Below, in pieces: positions 28,900 to 38,689 of a stretch of DNA of 64,000 bases. Each line of letters begins with the position of its first letter. Within the stretch, counting starts at the first letter, position 1. Under the pieces are notes generated by a model. It searched no databases. It saw only the letters and a program-made list of their open reading frames with translations, and was not told where the DNA came from. The stretch comes from Exiguobacterium undae DSM 14481 (lineage in GTDB: Bacteria > Bacillota > Bacilli > Exiguobacteriales > Exiguobacteriaceae). The position numbers and the translations under genes are program-made. The stretch is taken from the NCBI RefSeq assembly GCF_000620805.1, contig NZ_KK211187.1:1087957-1151956 (forward strand). Direction: 5' to 3'.

Positions 28900-30411
28900 A
28901 TGTTGCGGCGTGTCCAATTACTTATGACGTTACTACTGACGGTCAGCCTAATCGGTTTCCTTTCATATTACTGGAGTGTGTACATGGTAGGGTGGTTGTC
29001 CCTGATCATCATTCTGGTCGTACTGAGTGTTTTTGTCATCATCTTACTGGAGAATCGTAATCCGGAACGAACGCTTGTCTGGGCTCTTGTCATGATGGCA
29101 CTCCCAGTCGTCGGTGTGTTTGTGTATTTTACCTTTGGTCAAAATTATAGACGAAAAAGAATGTTTCGTCTGAAAGCGATGCTCGATGAAGAGTCTTACA
29201 TTAAATATCGTACCCAGTTTGATCATGGTGTACACAATCAAGTGTTCAAACATGGACATTACGCAAAGGTTGTTAAACTTATTGATTCGATCAGTCGTCT
29301 GCCGATTTCGTATAATAGCCATACGAAGGTGTTGACGAATGGACAAGAAAAATTTCCTTTGTTATTAACAGAAATCCGTCAGGCGGAGCATCATATTCAC
29401 CTGCAGTATTATATCGTGCGGGATGATGAACTGGCGTTAGAGTTGCAGGCTGCTTTGATTGAACGGGCGCAAGCCGGTGTAGAAGTCCGTTTTTTGTATG
29501 ATGCAGTCGGTTGCTTCTCGACTGATAAAGCGTATTTTAAAAAGATGGAGGCGGCAGGCATCGAAGTGCACGCGTTTTTCCCTGTCGTCCTGCCGTTCAT
29601 CTCCAGTAAATCCAACTATCGCAACCACCGGAAAATCGTTGTCATCGATGGCACGGTCGCCTTTACGGGAGGCATCAACGTCGGCGATGAATACTTGGGA
29701 AAAGATAAGGCGTTTGGATTTTGGCGGGATACTCATCTGATTGTCCGCGGCGAAGCCGTTTCCGAACTCCAATTGATTTTTCTTCAGGATTGGTATTACA
29801 TGACTGGAGAGCGGTTGTTTACCCCGTACTATATGAAACCGCTTGAAGTCATGGAGAACGCAACAGGAGGCGTACAGATCATCGCCAGTGGTCCGGATGA
29901 GCCGTATGAAACGATGAAGTCTCTGTACTTTGGTTTAATTACGGAAGCAAGACACTCTGTCTATATCGCCTCTCCTTATCTGATTCCAGATGAAGACTTG
30001 ATGACAGCATTAAAAACGGCTGCGATGTCCGGAATCGATGTCCGAATCCTCCTGCCAAGTTTTCCGGATCATAAAATCGTTTTTTATGCGAGTCGTTCCT
30101 ATTTTGATGACTTGTTGTTAGCGGGTGTAAAAATTTATGAATACAACAAAGGATTCATGCATTCCAAAGTCATTGTAGTGGATGACGCGATTGCGACAAT
30201 TGGAACAGCCAACATGGATTTAAGAAGTTTTCACTTAAATTTTGAAGTCAACGCCTTTTTATACGGTACAAATTCCGTTCATGAATTGACCCGTGATTTT
30301 TATGAAGATTTTTCGAATTCTTCACAAGTCGAACGAAGTGTTTTTATTCGGAGAAGTTTCAGGCAACGGCTGGTCGAATCGATTTCCCGTTTATTCTCAC
30401 CGTTGCTTTAA
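28900..30411 (+). CDS. cls: Cardiolipin synthase
   Basis: Phospholipase D-type cardiolipin synthase, 503 residues, joining two phosphatidylglycerols. Two N-terminal membrane helices (residues 5-27 and 30-51) are followed by a link and two HKD motifs: His243 in NHRKIVVIDG and His421 in MHSKVIVVDD. ATG 28900 follows AAAGGAGGGG. coiA starts 33 bases downstream. Phosphatidylglycerophosphatase-type genes occur at 40533 and 41079, so several steps of PG/cardiolipin metabolism are in the window, though not in one operon. Confidence 0.95.
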   Translation: MLRRVQLLMTLLLTVSLIGFLSYYWSVYMVGWLSLIIILVVLSVFVIILLENRNPERTLVWALVMMALPVVGVFVYFTFGQNYRRKRMFRLKAMLDEESYIKYRTQFDHGVHNQVFKHGHYAKVVKLIDSISRLPISYNSHTKVLTNGQEKFPLLLTEIRQAEHHIHLQYYIVRDDELALELQAALIERAQAGVEVRFLYDAVGCFSTDKAYFKKMEAAGIEVHAFFPVVLPFISSKSNYRNHRKIVVIDGTVAFTGGINVGDEYLGKDKAFGFWRDTHLIVRGEAVSELQLIFLQDWYYMTGERLFTPYYMKPLEVMENATGGVQIIASGPDEPYETMKSLYFGLITEARHSVYIASPYLIPDEDLMTALKTAAMSGIDVRILLPSFPDHKIVFYASRSYFDDLLLAGVKIYEYNKGFMHSKVIVVDDAIATIGTANMDLRSFHLNFEVNAFLYGTNSVHELTRDFYEDFSNSSQVERSVFIRRSFRQRLVESISRLFSPLL

Positions 30412-30444
30412 CCTGTCATGCCACTGCTTAAAAGGAGGGGTAAG

Positions 30445-31512
30445 ATGTTTGAAGCGATTGATGAACATGGTAATCGGATCAACAGTCAGCTGGAGACCGC
30501 ACACTCATTGGCTCAAAAAATATTGTATTGCCCGTATTGTCGGACACGACTCCGGGTCAGGCAGGGGAAACGACGGTTGCATTTCGTCCACCTGACCTCG
30601 TGCACGGGCGAATCAACCGATCATGTATTTTGGAAAACATATCTGGCTGCTTATTTCCGAAAACTTCATTTCGAGGTCGAACTGGAAGCGGTTCGAGGAA
30701 AAAGAAGGTTTGATCTTTTGCTTCAGCCGGGAGCGATTGGAATTGAGATTCAACGCTCAAAAATGAGCGCGGACGAATGGAAACGAAGGGCCTTACTGGA
30801 TCAGCAATCCGGTTATGAGGTGCGTTGGATTGGATTTCGTGACACGGAAGGACCGATTTTTCAAATGGATGCTTGGATGAAACAAGCCTTTTCCGAAGAC
30901 GGTTACGTCGATGTCGTTGAAAAGGGGAGGATCGTCCGTTATACGTATCCACTTCCGTTTGCTCGGCGCGTTGCGTTTTGTCAACGCGTTTCGCTCACAG
31001 TGGACGGCTTTTTATCACCTTGCCCGATTCCCCGAAAGTTTCCTGAGCGCCAATGGGCGACGCTGGTTAAAAATTATCGGCTTCGCCCATTTTTTTCTTC
31101 TTTGCCTTCGCATTACTTGCGACACCCCCTTTATCAGTCCCGTCTTCACGTCTCCACAGTCCCCAGTTGGTGTTATCTTCCCTTGTCGAGCTTGATTTCC
31201 ATTCCGATCCACCCCTTTGAACTGCAACTCGCTGCTTTTCTCCGGTTAAAGGACGACTATTCAGAACAGCGTTTAACGACTTTTCTTACATCCTGCCTGA
31301 CTGAATGTCATATTGCTTACGAGTGGTCTTGTTTACATGAACTGATTCGTGAATGGCAGGCGATGATTGATTTTATTAAAAGAACACTCCCGGAACTTTT
31401 TAAGCAAGACTCTCTCGATTTAGCAGGACGCTTACAGGAAGATCAAAAATTAGCAGGAGCGCTTCGTTTGTTTGTCGAAAGGGAAACAGGTATAAATGAA
31501 GTAAAGGAGTGA
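30445..31512 (+). CDS. coiA: Competence protein CoiA-like
   Basis: A 355-residue CoiA/YjbF protein, needed for DNA transformation in Streptococcus and ComK-controlled in Bacillus. A zinc-ribbon pair CPYC (Cys29, Cys32) opens the protein, followed by RQGKRRLHFVH. The middle looks like a PD-(D/E)XK nuclease core: RRFDLLLQPGAIGIEIQRSKM with the Asp and Glu/Gln-x-Ser spaced as in that fold. ATG 30445 follows AAAAGGAGGGG. pepF begins five bases after the stop. Its presence, with mecA nearby, suggests the host keeps competence genes. Confidence 0.85.
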   Translation: MFEAIDEHGNRINSQLETAHSLAQKILYCPYCRTRLRVRQGKRRLHFVHLTSCTGESTDHVFWKTYLAAYFRKLHFEVELEAVRGKRRFDLLLQPGAIGIEIQRSKMSADEWKRRALLDQQSGYEVRWIGFRDTEGPIFQMDAWMKQAFSEDGYVDVVEKGRIVRYTYPLPFARRVAFCQRVSLTVDGFLSPCPIPRKFPERQWATLVKNYRLRPFFSSLPSHYLRHPLYQSRLHVSTVPSWCYLPLSSLISIPIHPFELQLAAFLRLKDDYSEQRLTTFLTSCLTECHIAYEWSCLHELIREWQAMIDFIKRTLPELFKQDSLDLAGRLQEDQKLAGALRLFVERETGINEVKE

Positions 31513-31517
31513 TTCAA

Positions 31518-33320
31518 ATGGCAGAAGTATTAACCCGGAATGATGTGAATGTTGAAGAAACATGGAATTTAGAGTCCATTTACGAAACAAACGAGGCGTG
31601 GGAAGAGGAATTTGAATCGGTCAAAGCGATGCTTCCGTTACTTGTCGAGTACAAAGGGCGTCTGGCGCAGACGGATGCGATTTTATTTGAAGGACTACAG
31701 TTACGTGATGAGGTTTCAAGACGTCTGCATAAACTCTATACATACGCCCATATGCGTTACGATGAGAATACGGCAGACAGTTTCTATCAGGCGATGAATG
31801 ACCGTGCCCGGACACTGGCGTCCCAAATTGGTGCCACGTTAGCATTCATGACGCCGGAGTTGTTGGAAGTACCGGAAGAAACAATCGCTTCCTACTTAGA
31901 GAAAAATCCGGATCTTGCATTATACCGTCATGCCTTCGATGAGTTGAACCGTGAGCGTGAACACGTCTTGTCAGAAGCGGAAGAGGCGATTTTAGCGAAA
32001 GCCGGTGAAGTTCTTGGTCAATCCGGAACGACGTTTGGCATGCTGAATAATGCGGACATGAAATTCCCGAAGATTAAAGGGGAAGACGGGGAAGAGACGG
32101 AGTTGACACACGGACGCTTTATCACGTTCATGGAGTCAAAGGACCGCTCTGTTCGTGAAGCCGCCTTTAAGGCCATGTACGGGACATACAGCCAGTACAC
32201 AAACACGTTAGCCTCTACCTTAGCAGGATCGATCAAAAAGGATAACTTTTATGCAGAAGTCCGTAAGTTCAAAACGGCACGCGAATCGGCCTTACATGGA
32301 AATACGATTCCGGAACAAGTCTATGACGGCTTGATCGAAGCGGTTCACGAACATTTACCATTGTTACATCGTTATGTGGCGTTACGGAAACGAATCTTAG
32401 GTGTCGAAGAGCTGCATGTCTACGATATGTATACACCACTTGTGAGTGAAGTGGAAATGAAAGTCACGTACGAGGAAGCCAAACAATTGATGATCGATGG
32501 TCTTGCTCCACTCGGTGCGGAATATAAACATATCTTAGAAGACGGTTTGGCAAAACGTTGGGTGGATGTCCGGGAAACACGTGGTAAGCGGAGTGGTGCC
32601 TATTCTTCAGGCGCGTACGATACGCAACCGTTCATCTTGATGAACTGGCAAGACAACGTCAATAACCTGTTCACGTTAGCACACGAGTTTGGGCATTCCG
32701 TCCACAGTTACTATACACGTCAAAATCAGCCATATGCGTACGGTGACTACTCGATTTTTGTTGCGGAAGTCGCGTCGACAACAAACGAGGCACTGTTAAA
32801 TGATTATCTGTTAAAACGGGTGACGGATAAAAATGAAAAACTGTATCTGTTGAACAATCAGTTGGAAACATTCCGTGGAACGTTGTTCCGACAAACGATG
32901 TTTGCTGAATTTGAACATCAAATTCATGAAGCAGCACGACTCGGTCAAGCGTTGACACCTGAGTTTTTAACAAAAACGTATTATGCACTCAATGAGACAT
33001 ATTTCGGAGACGGGATCGTTCTCGATGAAGAAATCGGATTAGAGTGGGCACGGATTCCACATTTCTATTACAACTATTATGTGTATCAGTATGCGACAGG
33101 TATTTCTGCGGCGGCAGCACTGACTTCACAAATTTTAGAAGAAGGACAACCCGCTGTCGACCGTTACATCAACAATTTCCTAAAGGCCGGATCGAGCGAC
33201 TATCCGATTGAAGTATTAAAAGCAGCGGGAGTCGATATGACGACAAAAGCGCCGGTTGAAGCGGCACTGCGTCAATTCGAACGTGTATTGGATGAATTCG
33301 AGGCGTTACTTGGAGAATGA
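31518..33320 (+). CDS. pepF: Oligoendopeptidase F
   Basis: Zinc metallopeptidase of family M3B, 600 residues, cutting short peptides in the cytoplasm. The zinc motif HEFGH is at 389-393, with the second Glu in FVAEVASTTNEALL. The N-terminus (EVLTRNDVNVEETWNLESIY) is typical of the family. AAAGGAG precedes ATG 31518; coiA ends five bases before. It may handle peptides brought in by the opp system, and Bacillus has pepF (yjbG) in the same place between coiA and spxH. Confidence 0.96.
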   Translation: MAEVLTRNDVNVEETWNLESIYETNEAWEEEFESVKAMLPLLVEYKGRLAQTDAILFEGLQLRDEVSRRLHKLYTYAHMRYDENTADSFYQAMNDRARTLASQIGATLAFMTPELLEVPEETIASYLEKNPDLALYRHAFDELNREREHVLSEAEEAILAKAGEVLGQSGTTFGMLNNADMKFPKIKGEDGEETELTHGRFITFMESKDRSVREAAFKAMYGTYSQYTNTLASTLAGSIKKDNFYAEVRKFKTARESALHGNTIPEQVYDGLIEAVHEHLPLLHRYVALRKRILGVEELHVYDMYTPLVSEVEMKVTYEEAKQLMIDGLAPLGAEYKHILEDGLAKRWVDVRETRGKRSGAYSSGAYDTQPFILMNWQDNVNNLFTLAHEFGHSVHSYYTRQNQPYAYGDYSIFVAEVASTTNEALLNDYLLKRVTDKNEKLYLLNNQLETFRGTLFRQTMFAEFEHQIHEAARLGQALTPEFLTKTYYALNETYFGDGIVLDEEIGLEWARIPHFYYNYYVYQYATGISAAAALTSQILEEGQPAVDRYINNFLKAGSSDYPIEVLKAAGVDMTTKAPVEAALRQFERVLDEFEALLGE

Positions 33321-33445
33321 CGAAATTGTGAATTTTTGAACAAAGGGATGGAGTTTTGAGAAAAGTTGATTTATACTAATCATGTGAAGAGGATCACATT
33401 CCCCTGTTTTTCTCTTTTCCCCCATCCAATGGTCATGAAGATGAC

Positions 33446-33485
33446 AAAAAAGCCGTTCCACGAAAGTGGAAACGGCTTTTTTTTA
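33446..33485. terminator. Bidirectional terminator, pepF / spxH
   Basis: AAAAAAGCCGTTCCAC / GTGGAAACGGCTTTTTTT with GAAA loop. Between pepF and this lies an AT-rich 125-base stretch with no clear feature. Confidence 0.93.
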
Positions 33486-34277
33486 TTAAGCATGTGCTGA
33501 ATCTTTCAAATGACGCCAAACTTTACCGTCACAGTAAGAAAGGGAAACACATTTTTGTTGAAGCATTAATTTTTTTAATTCATGTTCGACTTGTGCTTCT
33601 GTCGCATCATAGATAAAAGCGATCTCAGAAGTTGTTGCCGTATCATACCGTCTCAAGAACTGTTCGAGGGGAGGCTTTTCCTGTTTCTCGAAAGGCTGCT
33701 CCAATAATTCGTTTAGAATGGATACATAGATCAAATATTCATAATGACCTTCGGCTTTAATTGCTTCCTCATCACCAACAAAAGCGAGCGTCGGGAGAAT
33801 TCTGACATCCCAGTCGGTAACCAGTTCCGTCTCTTTTTCAAGCATCAATTGAATCGTATCCGACTCAATATCTCGATGGAACTCTGCTAAATCCAGACCA
33901 AATTCTGTTAAGGCTTCCGCTAAATGCATTAAAGAGGTGCGTGAATAGGCACGCTCGCCTTCGACATTATGCAACATCCGCAAACGGCGCATGAAGCGCA
34001 TGCCAAGCGGTTTTCCTTGTAGTTCAATCGCTTTTAAGATCAGCAGAGGCGACATATCACATGCCGAACGGGATGGGGCACAAGGAATCGTTGCAATCGT
34101 CCGTATGCGGAATAAATGACCGTATTCTAATTCTAATTTCTTGAGAACGGGAATCAACCGTAAACCATCCGTTTGTGTGACGTCTAGAAAATGATAAATT
34201 TCCAGAGGTTTCGTCGGTTGTTGAATTGATGGTTCGTCCAATGAACAATACGATCCGTTACATTGTTCGTGTTCCAT
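33486..34277 (-). CDS. spxH: ClpXP adaptor SpxH (YjbH-like), without the usual Cys motif
   Basis: A 263-residue DsbA-like protein of the SpxH/YjbH family that hands Spx to ClpXP. Recognisable features: KPLEIYHFLD opening the fold, VLKKLELEYGHLF, LKAIELQGKPLGMRF, PTLAFVGDEE and PPLEQFLRRYDTATTSEIAFIYD at the C-terminus. Most SpxH proteins have a Cys-x-x-Cys after the first strand; here residues 34-37 are Thr-Gln-Thr-Asp. Only two Cys remain near the N-terminus (6 and 11), with few histidines. Position after pepF, as in Bacillus, supports the call. CYTH protein gene follows upstream on the same strand, 91 bases away. Confidence 0.88.
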   Translation of the reverse strand: MEHEQCNGSYCSLDEPSIQQPTKPLEIYHFLDVTQTDGLRLIPVLKKLELEYGHLFRIRTIATIPCAPSRSACDMSPLLILKAIELQGKPLGMRFMRRLRMLHNVEGERAYSRTSLMHLAEALTEFGLDLAEFHRDIESDTIQLMLEKETELVTDWDVRILPTLAFVGDEEAIKAEGHYEYLIYVSILNELLEQPFEKQEKPPLEQFLRRYDTATTSEIAFIYDATEAQVEHELKKLMLQQKCVSLSYCDGKVWRHLKDSAHA

Positions 34278-34368
34278 CCGTTCACCCCTTTTCTGTTAAT
34301 ATCGTTACCCTATTTTAGCAACGAAAAAAAAGAAAGAGCAAAGGTTTTGCTTGTACATTTCTACACGA

Positions 34369-34944
34369 TTAGCGTGAAAGCGCTTTAAGGTCCATGAAAC
34401 GGACGATTTTATTTTTCGTTTGACGTTGTGGAATACCGTTTGATTGGAGTAAATCTTCAAATGCTTGTTTACCGGTTGCATAATCGGTTACCTCAAACTC
34501 TAGCTCATAATCGGTCACACCAAGATAACGACTTTTATCTAAAACAAGTAATCCTGCCTCTAGCTGCTGTTCAAACCGTTCTGTTTCAAGACGTCCTAAA
34601 TGCTCAAGAGAAGCGGATAAGTTAAATTTTTCCAATTGTGATTTCATTTCGTTTGAATGAATCAGTCCGTACTGGAACAAATCTTCCGCCTCGGCTTCAG
34701 ATAAAGAAACGTGTGTTTCAAGTAAACCATCGTCTTTGGGTTCTTTTAAGGTCAAGACAAGACCTGACTTTTTTTCACGGATTCTTAGAGCGGCACCGTG
34801 GTTTCGAAGTTCAAAAGCAGGCGTGTCAAAATAGTCGTTCGCTTGCCAAACAGAAGAGCTTTCTTTGTTGTAGTGTTCCATCAGTTGGTTGTATTCCGAC
34901 TCTTGCAACAGGTTTTTAAATTCAATTTCCATTTCTTGTCTCAT
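34369..34944 (-). CDS. CYTH-domain protein (YjbK-like)
   Basis: A 191-residue CYTH-domain (triphosphate tunnel) protein. The signature EMEIEFKNLL at the N-terminus carries the ExExK motif; paired charged strands such as RIREKKSGLVLTLKEP and YDLDF-like YELEFEVTDY line the tunnel. Members hydrolyse inorganic or organic triphosphates. ATG 34944 is preceded by AAAGGTG; longer in-frame ATG at 35019 lacks a ribosome site. Bacillus has YjbK at this place beside relQ, and the two are divergent here too. Confidence 0.9.
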   Translation of the reverse strand: MRQEMEIEFKNLLQESEYNQLMEHYNKESSSVWQANDYFDTPAFELRNHGAALRIREKKSGLVLTLKEPKDDGLLETHVSLSEAEAEDLFQYGLIHSNEMKSQLEKFNLSASLEHLGRLETERFEQQLEAGLLVLDKSRYLGVTDYELEFEVTDYATGKQAFEDLLQSNGIPQRQTKNKIVRFMDLKALSR

Positions 34945-35049
34945 TTCTGACCACACCTTTCTAGTTGAATGCTTGAAAATATGATACCATGAATGATGTA
35001 AAGGAACGAATCGAACCAATAATTTAGACTAAAAGTGGTGACAACAACG

Positions 35050-35700
35050 ATGACAAAAGAAAATTGGGATTTATTTCTCGCACCGTACCAAATCGCAGTG
35101 GATGAATTGAAGGTAAAGCTAAAAGCCATTCGAAAACAATTTCAACAACGTGGGGAACATTCACCGATTGAATTTGTCACAGGGCGTGTCAAACCTGTAA
35201 AGAGTATTTTACAGAAGGCAGAACGGAAATCGATTGAGATCGACTTGCTTGATCAAGATATGCAAGATATTGCAGGTCTTCGAATCATGTGTCAATTCGT
35301 GGACGACATCATCCATGTCTTAGAGTTGTTGCGGTCACGGGGAGATTTCAAGATTGTTGAAGAACGCAACTACATCACGCAAAAGAAAGAGAGTGGATAC
35401 CGTTCGTATCACATCATCATCGCCTATCCGGTTCAAACGATTGAAGGAGAGGTTCCGACGCTTGTTGAGATTCAAATTCGGACACTTGCGATGAATTTTT
35501 GGGCGACGATTGAACATTCTCTAAACTATAAATACCAGGGCAATATTCCGGAAGAGACACGAGAACGATTACGGCGTGCGGCTGAAGCCGCTTTTCTGCT
35601 CGATGCGGAAATGAGTCAGCTGAAAGTAGAGATACAAGATGCGCAAGTCGTGTTACACGAACGACAAGCGACTGAAACTAAAAATCGATCGAAAGAGTAG
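35050..35700 (+). CDS. relQ: Small alarmone synthetase RelQ
   Basis: RelA/SpoT-like (p)ppGpp synthetase without a hydrolase domain, 216 residues. The synthetase signatures EFVTGRVKPVKSILQKA, DIAGLRIMCQFVDDI, KESGYRSYH and VEIQIRTLAMNFWATIEHSLNYKY are intact. It works as a tetramer in known relatives. The start is set at ATG 35050; GTG 35035 is in frame but would lie inside the weak AGTGGTG ribosome site. nadK starts 10 bases after the stop, so alarmone and NADP synthesis are in one operon, as in Bacillus. Confidence 0.96.
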   Translation: MTKENWDLFLAPYQIAVDELKVKLKAIRKQFQQRGEHSPIEFVTGRVKPVKSILQKAERKSIEIDLLDQDMQDIAGLRIMCQFVDDIIHVLELLRSRGDFKIVEERNYITQKKESGYRSYHIIIAYPVQTIEGEVPTLVEIQIRTLAMNFWATIEHSLNYKYQGNIPEETRERLRRAAEAAFLLDAEMSQLKVEIQDAQVVLHERQATETKNRSKE

Positions 35701-35710
35701 GGGGATGACG

Positions 35711-36514
35711 ATGCGTTTTGCGGTTACAGCGCGCGGGGATGAACGGTCTCACATGCTTAAGGAACAATTGGAACAAGCGTTGATGGAACGGGGAAGTCAT
35801 CGAGACACCGTTACTCCGGAAATCGTGATTTCAATCGGTGGGGACGGGACGATGTTACAGGCTTTCCATTCCTATTTGGATCAAGTGGAGGACATTACGC
35901 TTGTCGGGATTCATACGGGGCATCTCGGTTTTTATGCCGATTGGAGACCGGAAGAGATGGGTGAGTTGATCCAGCACATTGCGGACAACAATGTCGCGAC
36001 GGTCGAGTATCCGTTGCTTGAATTATCGATTGACTATGCGGATGGTTCGACGAATCAGTTGTTAGCACTTAACGAATGTACAATCAAAAGCTTCAACCAG
36101 ACGTTAGTGTGTGACCTTTCGATCCGGGGGGAGTACTTTGAGACGTTTCGGGGGGATGGGTTATGCATCTCCACGCCATCCGGTTCGACAGCCTACAATA
36201 AGGCACTGGGTGGAGCGATCGTGCATCCGGCGTTAGAAGCGATTCAAATCACAGAGATGGCATCAATCAATAACCGGGTGTACCGGACGATTGGCTCCCC
36301 GATGTTGCTTCCAAAACATCATGACGTCGAAATCCGACCCGTTAATCCGATTGATTTTCAATTGACGTACGATCATTACGCTTCGATCGTGCATCAAAAT
36401 GTCAAATCGATTCGTTGTCGTGTATCGGACAAAAAGGTGAAATTCGCCCGATTCCGTTCCTTCCCGTTTTGGCAGAGAGTAAGAGAATCATTTTTAGCAG
36501 AAGAAAGAAGTTAA
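35711..36514 (+). CDS. nadK: NAD kinase
   Basis: NAD kinase (267 residues) makes NADP from NAD and ATP. The GGDGT motif is at residues 43-47, followed by LNECTIKSFNQT and TPSGSTAYNKALGG. ATG 35711 is six bases after GGGGG; ATG 35705 is too close and is not used. nadE (49876), the last step of NAD synthesis, also lies in this window. Followed by the pseudouridine synthase after 14 bases. Confidence 0.96.
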   Translation: MRFAVTARGDERSHMLKEQLEQALMERGSHRDTVTPEIVISIGGDGTMLQAFHSYLDQVEDITLVGIHTGHLGFYADWRPEEMGELIQHIADNNVATVEYPLLELSIDYADGSTNQLLALNECTIKSFNQTLVCDLSIRGEYFETFRGDGLCISTPSGSTAYNKALGGAIVHPALEAIQITEMASINNRVYRTIGSPMLLPKHHDVEIRPVNPIDFQLTYDHYASIVHQNVKSIRCRVSDKKVKFARFRSFPFWQRVRESFLAEERS

Positions 36515-36528
36515 ACGAGGTAAATAGC

Positions 36529-37407
36529 ATGGCATTTCAATTAAAAAAAGAAGTAACTAGGGAACAAGAGGGATGGAGTGTCAGTCATTTTTGCACCACA
36601 TGCCTACATATCTCCCGCAAGATGCTTGTGTCGATCAAACATCATGGTGAGATCTTACGGAATGGTCAACATGTCAATGTCACGGAAACCGTCCACCCCG
36701 GAGATCAGATTCATGTCCACTTCCCGGAAGAACATCCTGCCGAAGATATGCACGCGACAAGTGGCGAGCTAGATGTCCTGTTCGAAGACGACTGGTTATT
36801 GATCGTCAACAAACCACCCGGGATGGCATCGATTCCCTCGCGCCTTCATCCAGAACGTTCTTTATCGAATTTTGTGCTTGGCTATTATCAACAACACAAT
36901 ATTCCTTATGCGATTCATATCGTCAATCGGCTGGATCGCGACACAAGTGGTCTGGTCGTCTTTGCTAAGCATGCGCTTGCGCACCACCAACTGAGTAAGA
37001 TGCAACAAAATGGTCTGCTCGATCGGCGCTATGTCGCGTTGATTGAGGGACATCTTTCTCCCCAAACGATCAATCTTCCGATTGGTCAAACTGATCATTC
37101 CTTTATGGAACGAATGGTGCGGGAGGACGGACAACAGGCCATTACGCATATCTTGACGAGTGAACCCATCACTGCATTTTCTAAGGCACTTTCACGATTG
37201 ACGATTAAATTAGAGACCGGTCGAACGCACCAAATTCGTGTCCATCTGGCAGCCTTGGGTCATCCCTTGGTCGGCGACACGATGTACCGGGGAACGCCTC
37301 TTATTCCACGACAAGCGTTACACAGTGCGTCCGCTACATTTCCACATCCCGCTACAGGTGAGCTGATGACATTCATTGCACCATTGCCGGACGATTTATC
37401 TGTTTAA
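36529..37407 (+). CDS. RluD/RluA-family pseudouridine synthase (YjbO-like)
   Basis: A 292-residue RluA-family enzyme that makes pseudouridine in rRNA or tRNA. An N-terminal S4-like segment (residues 1-75) precedes the catalytic core: NKPPGMASIPSR, then the signature HIVNRLDRDTSGLV with the catalytic Asp (HxxxRLDRxTSG), and GRTHQIRVHLAALGHPL. ATG 36529 has AACGAGG eight bases before. It ends the relQ-nadK operon. Which base it modifies cannot be read from the sequence. Confidence 0.92.
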   Translation: MAFQLKKEVTREQEGWSVSHFCTTCLHISRKMLVSIKHHGEILRNGQHVNVTETVHPGDQIHVHFPEEHPAEDMHATSGELDVLFEDDWLLIVNKPPGMASIPSRLHPERSLSNFVLGYYQQHNIPYAIHIVNRLDRDTSGLVVFAKHALAHHQLSKMQQNGLLDRRYVALIEGHLSPQTINLPIGQTDHSFMERMVREDGQQAITHILTSEPITAFSKALSRLTIKLETGRTHQIRVHLAALGHPLVGDTMYRGTPLIPRQALHSASATFPHPATGELMTFIAPLPDDLSV

Positions 37408-37408
37408 A

Positions 37409-37449
37409 CCAAAAAGAGTGGATTCCAATTTCGGAATCCACTCTTTTGC
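37409..37449. terminator. Bidirectional terminator, pseudouridine synthase / rodA
   Basis: AAAAAGAGTGGATTCC / GGAATCCACTCTTTT, loop of six. Confidence 0.9.
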
Positions 37450-37450
37450 T

Positions 37451-38620
37451 TTAATCTTCATCAAACATCGAAATTCGTGACTGTGAAGCAATCGCCATGA
37501 TCAAACCAAGACCAACCAGGTTAACGATCATCGTTGAACCACCATAACTGATGAAAGGTAGCGGAAGACCGGTGATCGGTAAGACCCCCATCGTCATACC
37601 GATGTTTTGGAAAATCTGGAACGTAAACATCGCGACATAACCGGTTACGATGTAAGTTCCGAACGGATCGGCTGTTTCCAAGGCGATTTGAATCAACCGA
37701 TAGATGAATAAGAATAAAACTATCAAGACGACGGCAGCCCCAATGAATCCGTAGTGGGCAGAAATTGCCGTAAAGATGAAGTCGGTGTGGAGCTCTGGTA
37801 CGGAGACTTGAAGTTTCCCGTAACCGACACCAAACATCTGACCAGAGCCGATTGCATTAATGGACTGGACCAGCTGATAAGAAAGATCATCTGCATATTC
37901 GAACGGTTGCAACCACGCCATGATCCGGTTCATCGCATGTCCCGGGAAGAAGGTCGCCAGCAAATCGTTTTGGAAATAAAACAAGTAAAAGAAGCCGACA
38001 ATCGCAACGGCAAATAAACCGAACATACTGAGCAACCATTTCCAGTTTAATCCGGACAGCAACATCGCACAGGCTAAGATGACACAGAGGATCAAGCCGA
38101 TTCCCAAGTCAGGTTGAATGATGATCAACCCTAAAGGAAGTAACGTAATCGCAACCATTTTGACCAACAATAACAAATCCCGTTCATGTTGGACATAACG
38201 GGCATTATGCTCCGAGATGACGGCCGCTAATGTGACAATCAAGAAAAATTTCATGAACTCGGCAGGCTGGACGGTTCCGATGACCGGGAACTGATACCAT
38301 CCGTACGCTCCTTTGATATTTGCGACTAGCGGTGTATTCCGTAAAACGACAAGACCAATCAAGGAAAGGATTCCGGCACCGTACAAGTACCAGTGAAAAC
38401 GTTTCAGTTGTTCATAATCGATCAGGATGACAACGGATAGTGCAACGAAGCCGATCACATACCATTGAATTTGTTTCGCGGTGAAATTGATTTCACTGAT
38501 TGCCCCTTGCAAAAACGGTTGTGCAGTATAAATCGCCAAAATACTGACGACCATCAGACAGCCGAGCAAAAAAAGCAATGTGTTATCATAACGTTGTGTA
38601 AATGATTTAAAACGGTTCAT
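37451..38620 (-). CDS. RodA/FtsW/SpoVE family peptidoglycan polymerase
   Basis: SEDS-family integral membrane protein, 389 residues, about ten helices; the first is at residues 14-32 and the last at 355-375. SEDS proteins polymerise glycan strands with a partner PBP. The family signature GLPLPFISYGGSTMIVNLVGLGL is near the C-terminus, and the conserved QPDLG in the middle (IIQPDLGIGLIL). RodA-type and FtsW-type cannot be told apart with certainty by eye; the QPDLG and YGGS pattern favours RodA. No PBP gene lies next to it. AGTAGGGATGG precedes ATG 38620. Confidence 0.92.
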   Translation of the reverse strand: MNRFKSFTQRYDNTLLFLLGCLMVVSILAIYTAQPFLQGAISEINFTAKQIQWYVIGFVALSVVILIDYEQLKRFHWYLYGAGILSLIGLVVLRNTPLVANIKGAYGWYQFPVIGTVQPAEFMKFFLIVTLAAVISEHNARYVQHERDLLLLVKMVAITLLPLGLIIIQPDLGIGLILCVILACAMLLSGLNWKWLLSMFGLFAVAIVGFFYLFYFQNDLLATFFPGHAMNRIMAWLQPFEYADDLSYQLVQSINAIGSGQMFGVGYGKLQVSVPELHTDFIFTAISAHYGFIGAAVVLIVLFLFIYRLIQIALETADPFGTYIVTGYVAMFTFQIFQNIGMTMGVLPITGLPLPFISYGGSTMIVNLVGLGLIMAIASQSRISMFDED

Positions 38621-38689
38621 TCCATCCCTACTTTCTGTCTCTTTCTATATTACCGTAATTTATCAAAATCGCAATATCAAGAGCGATGG

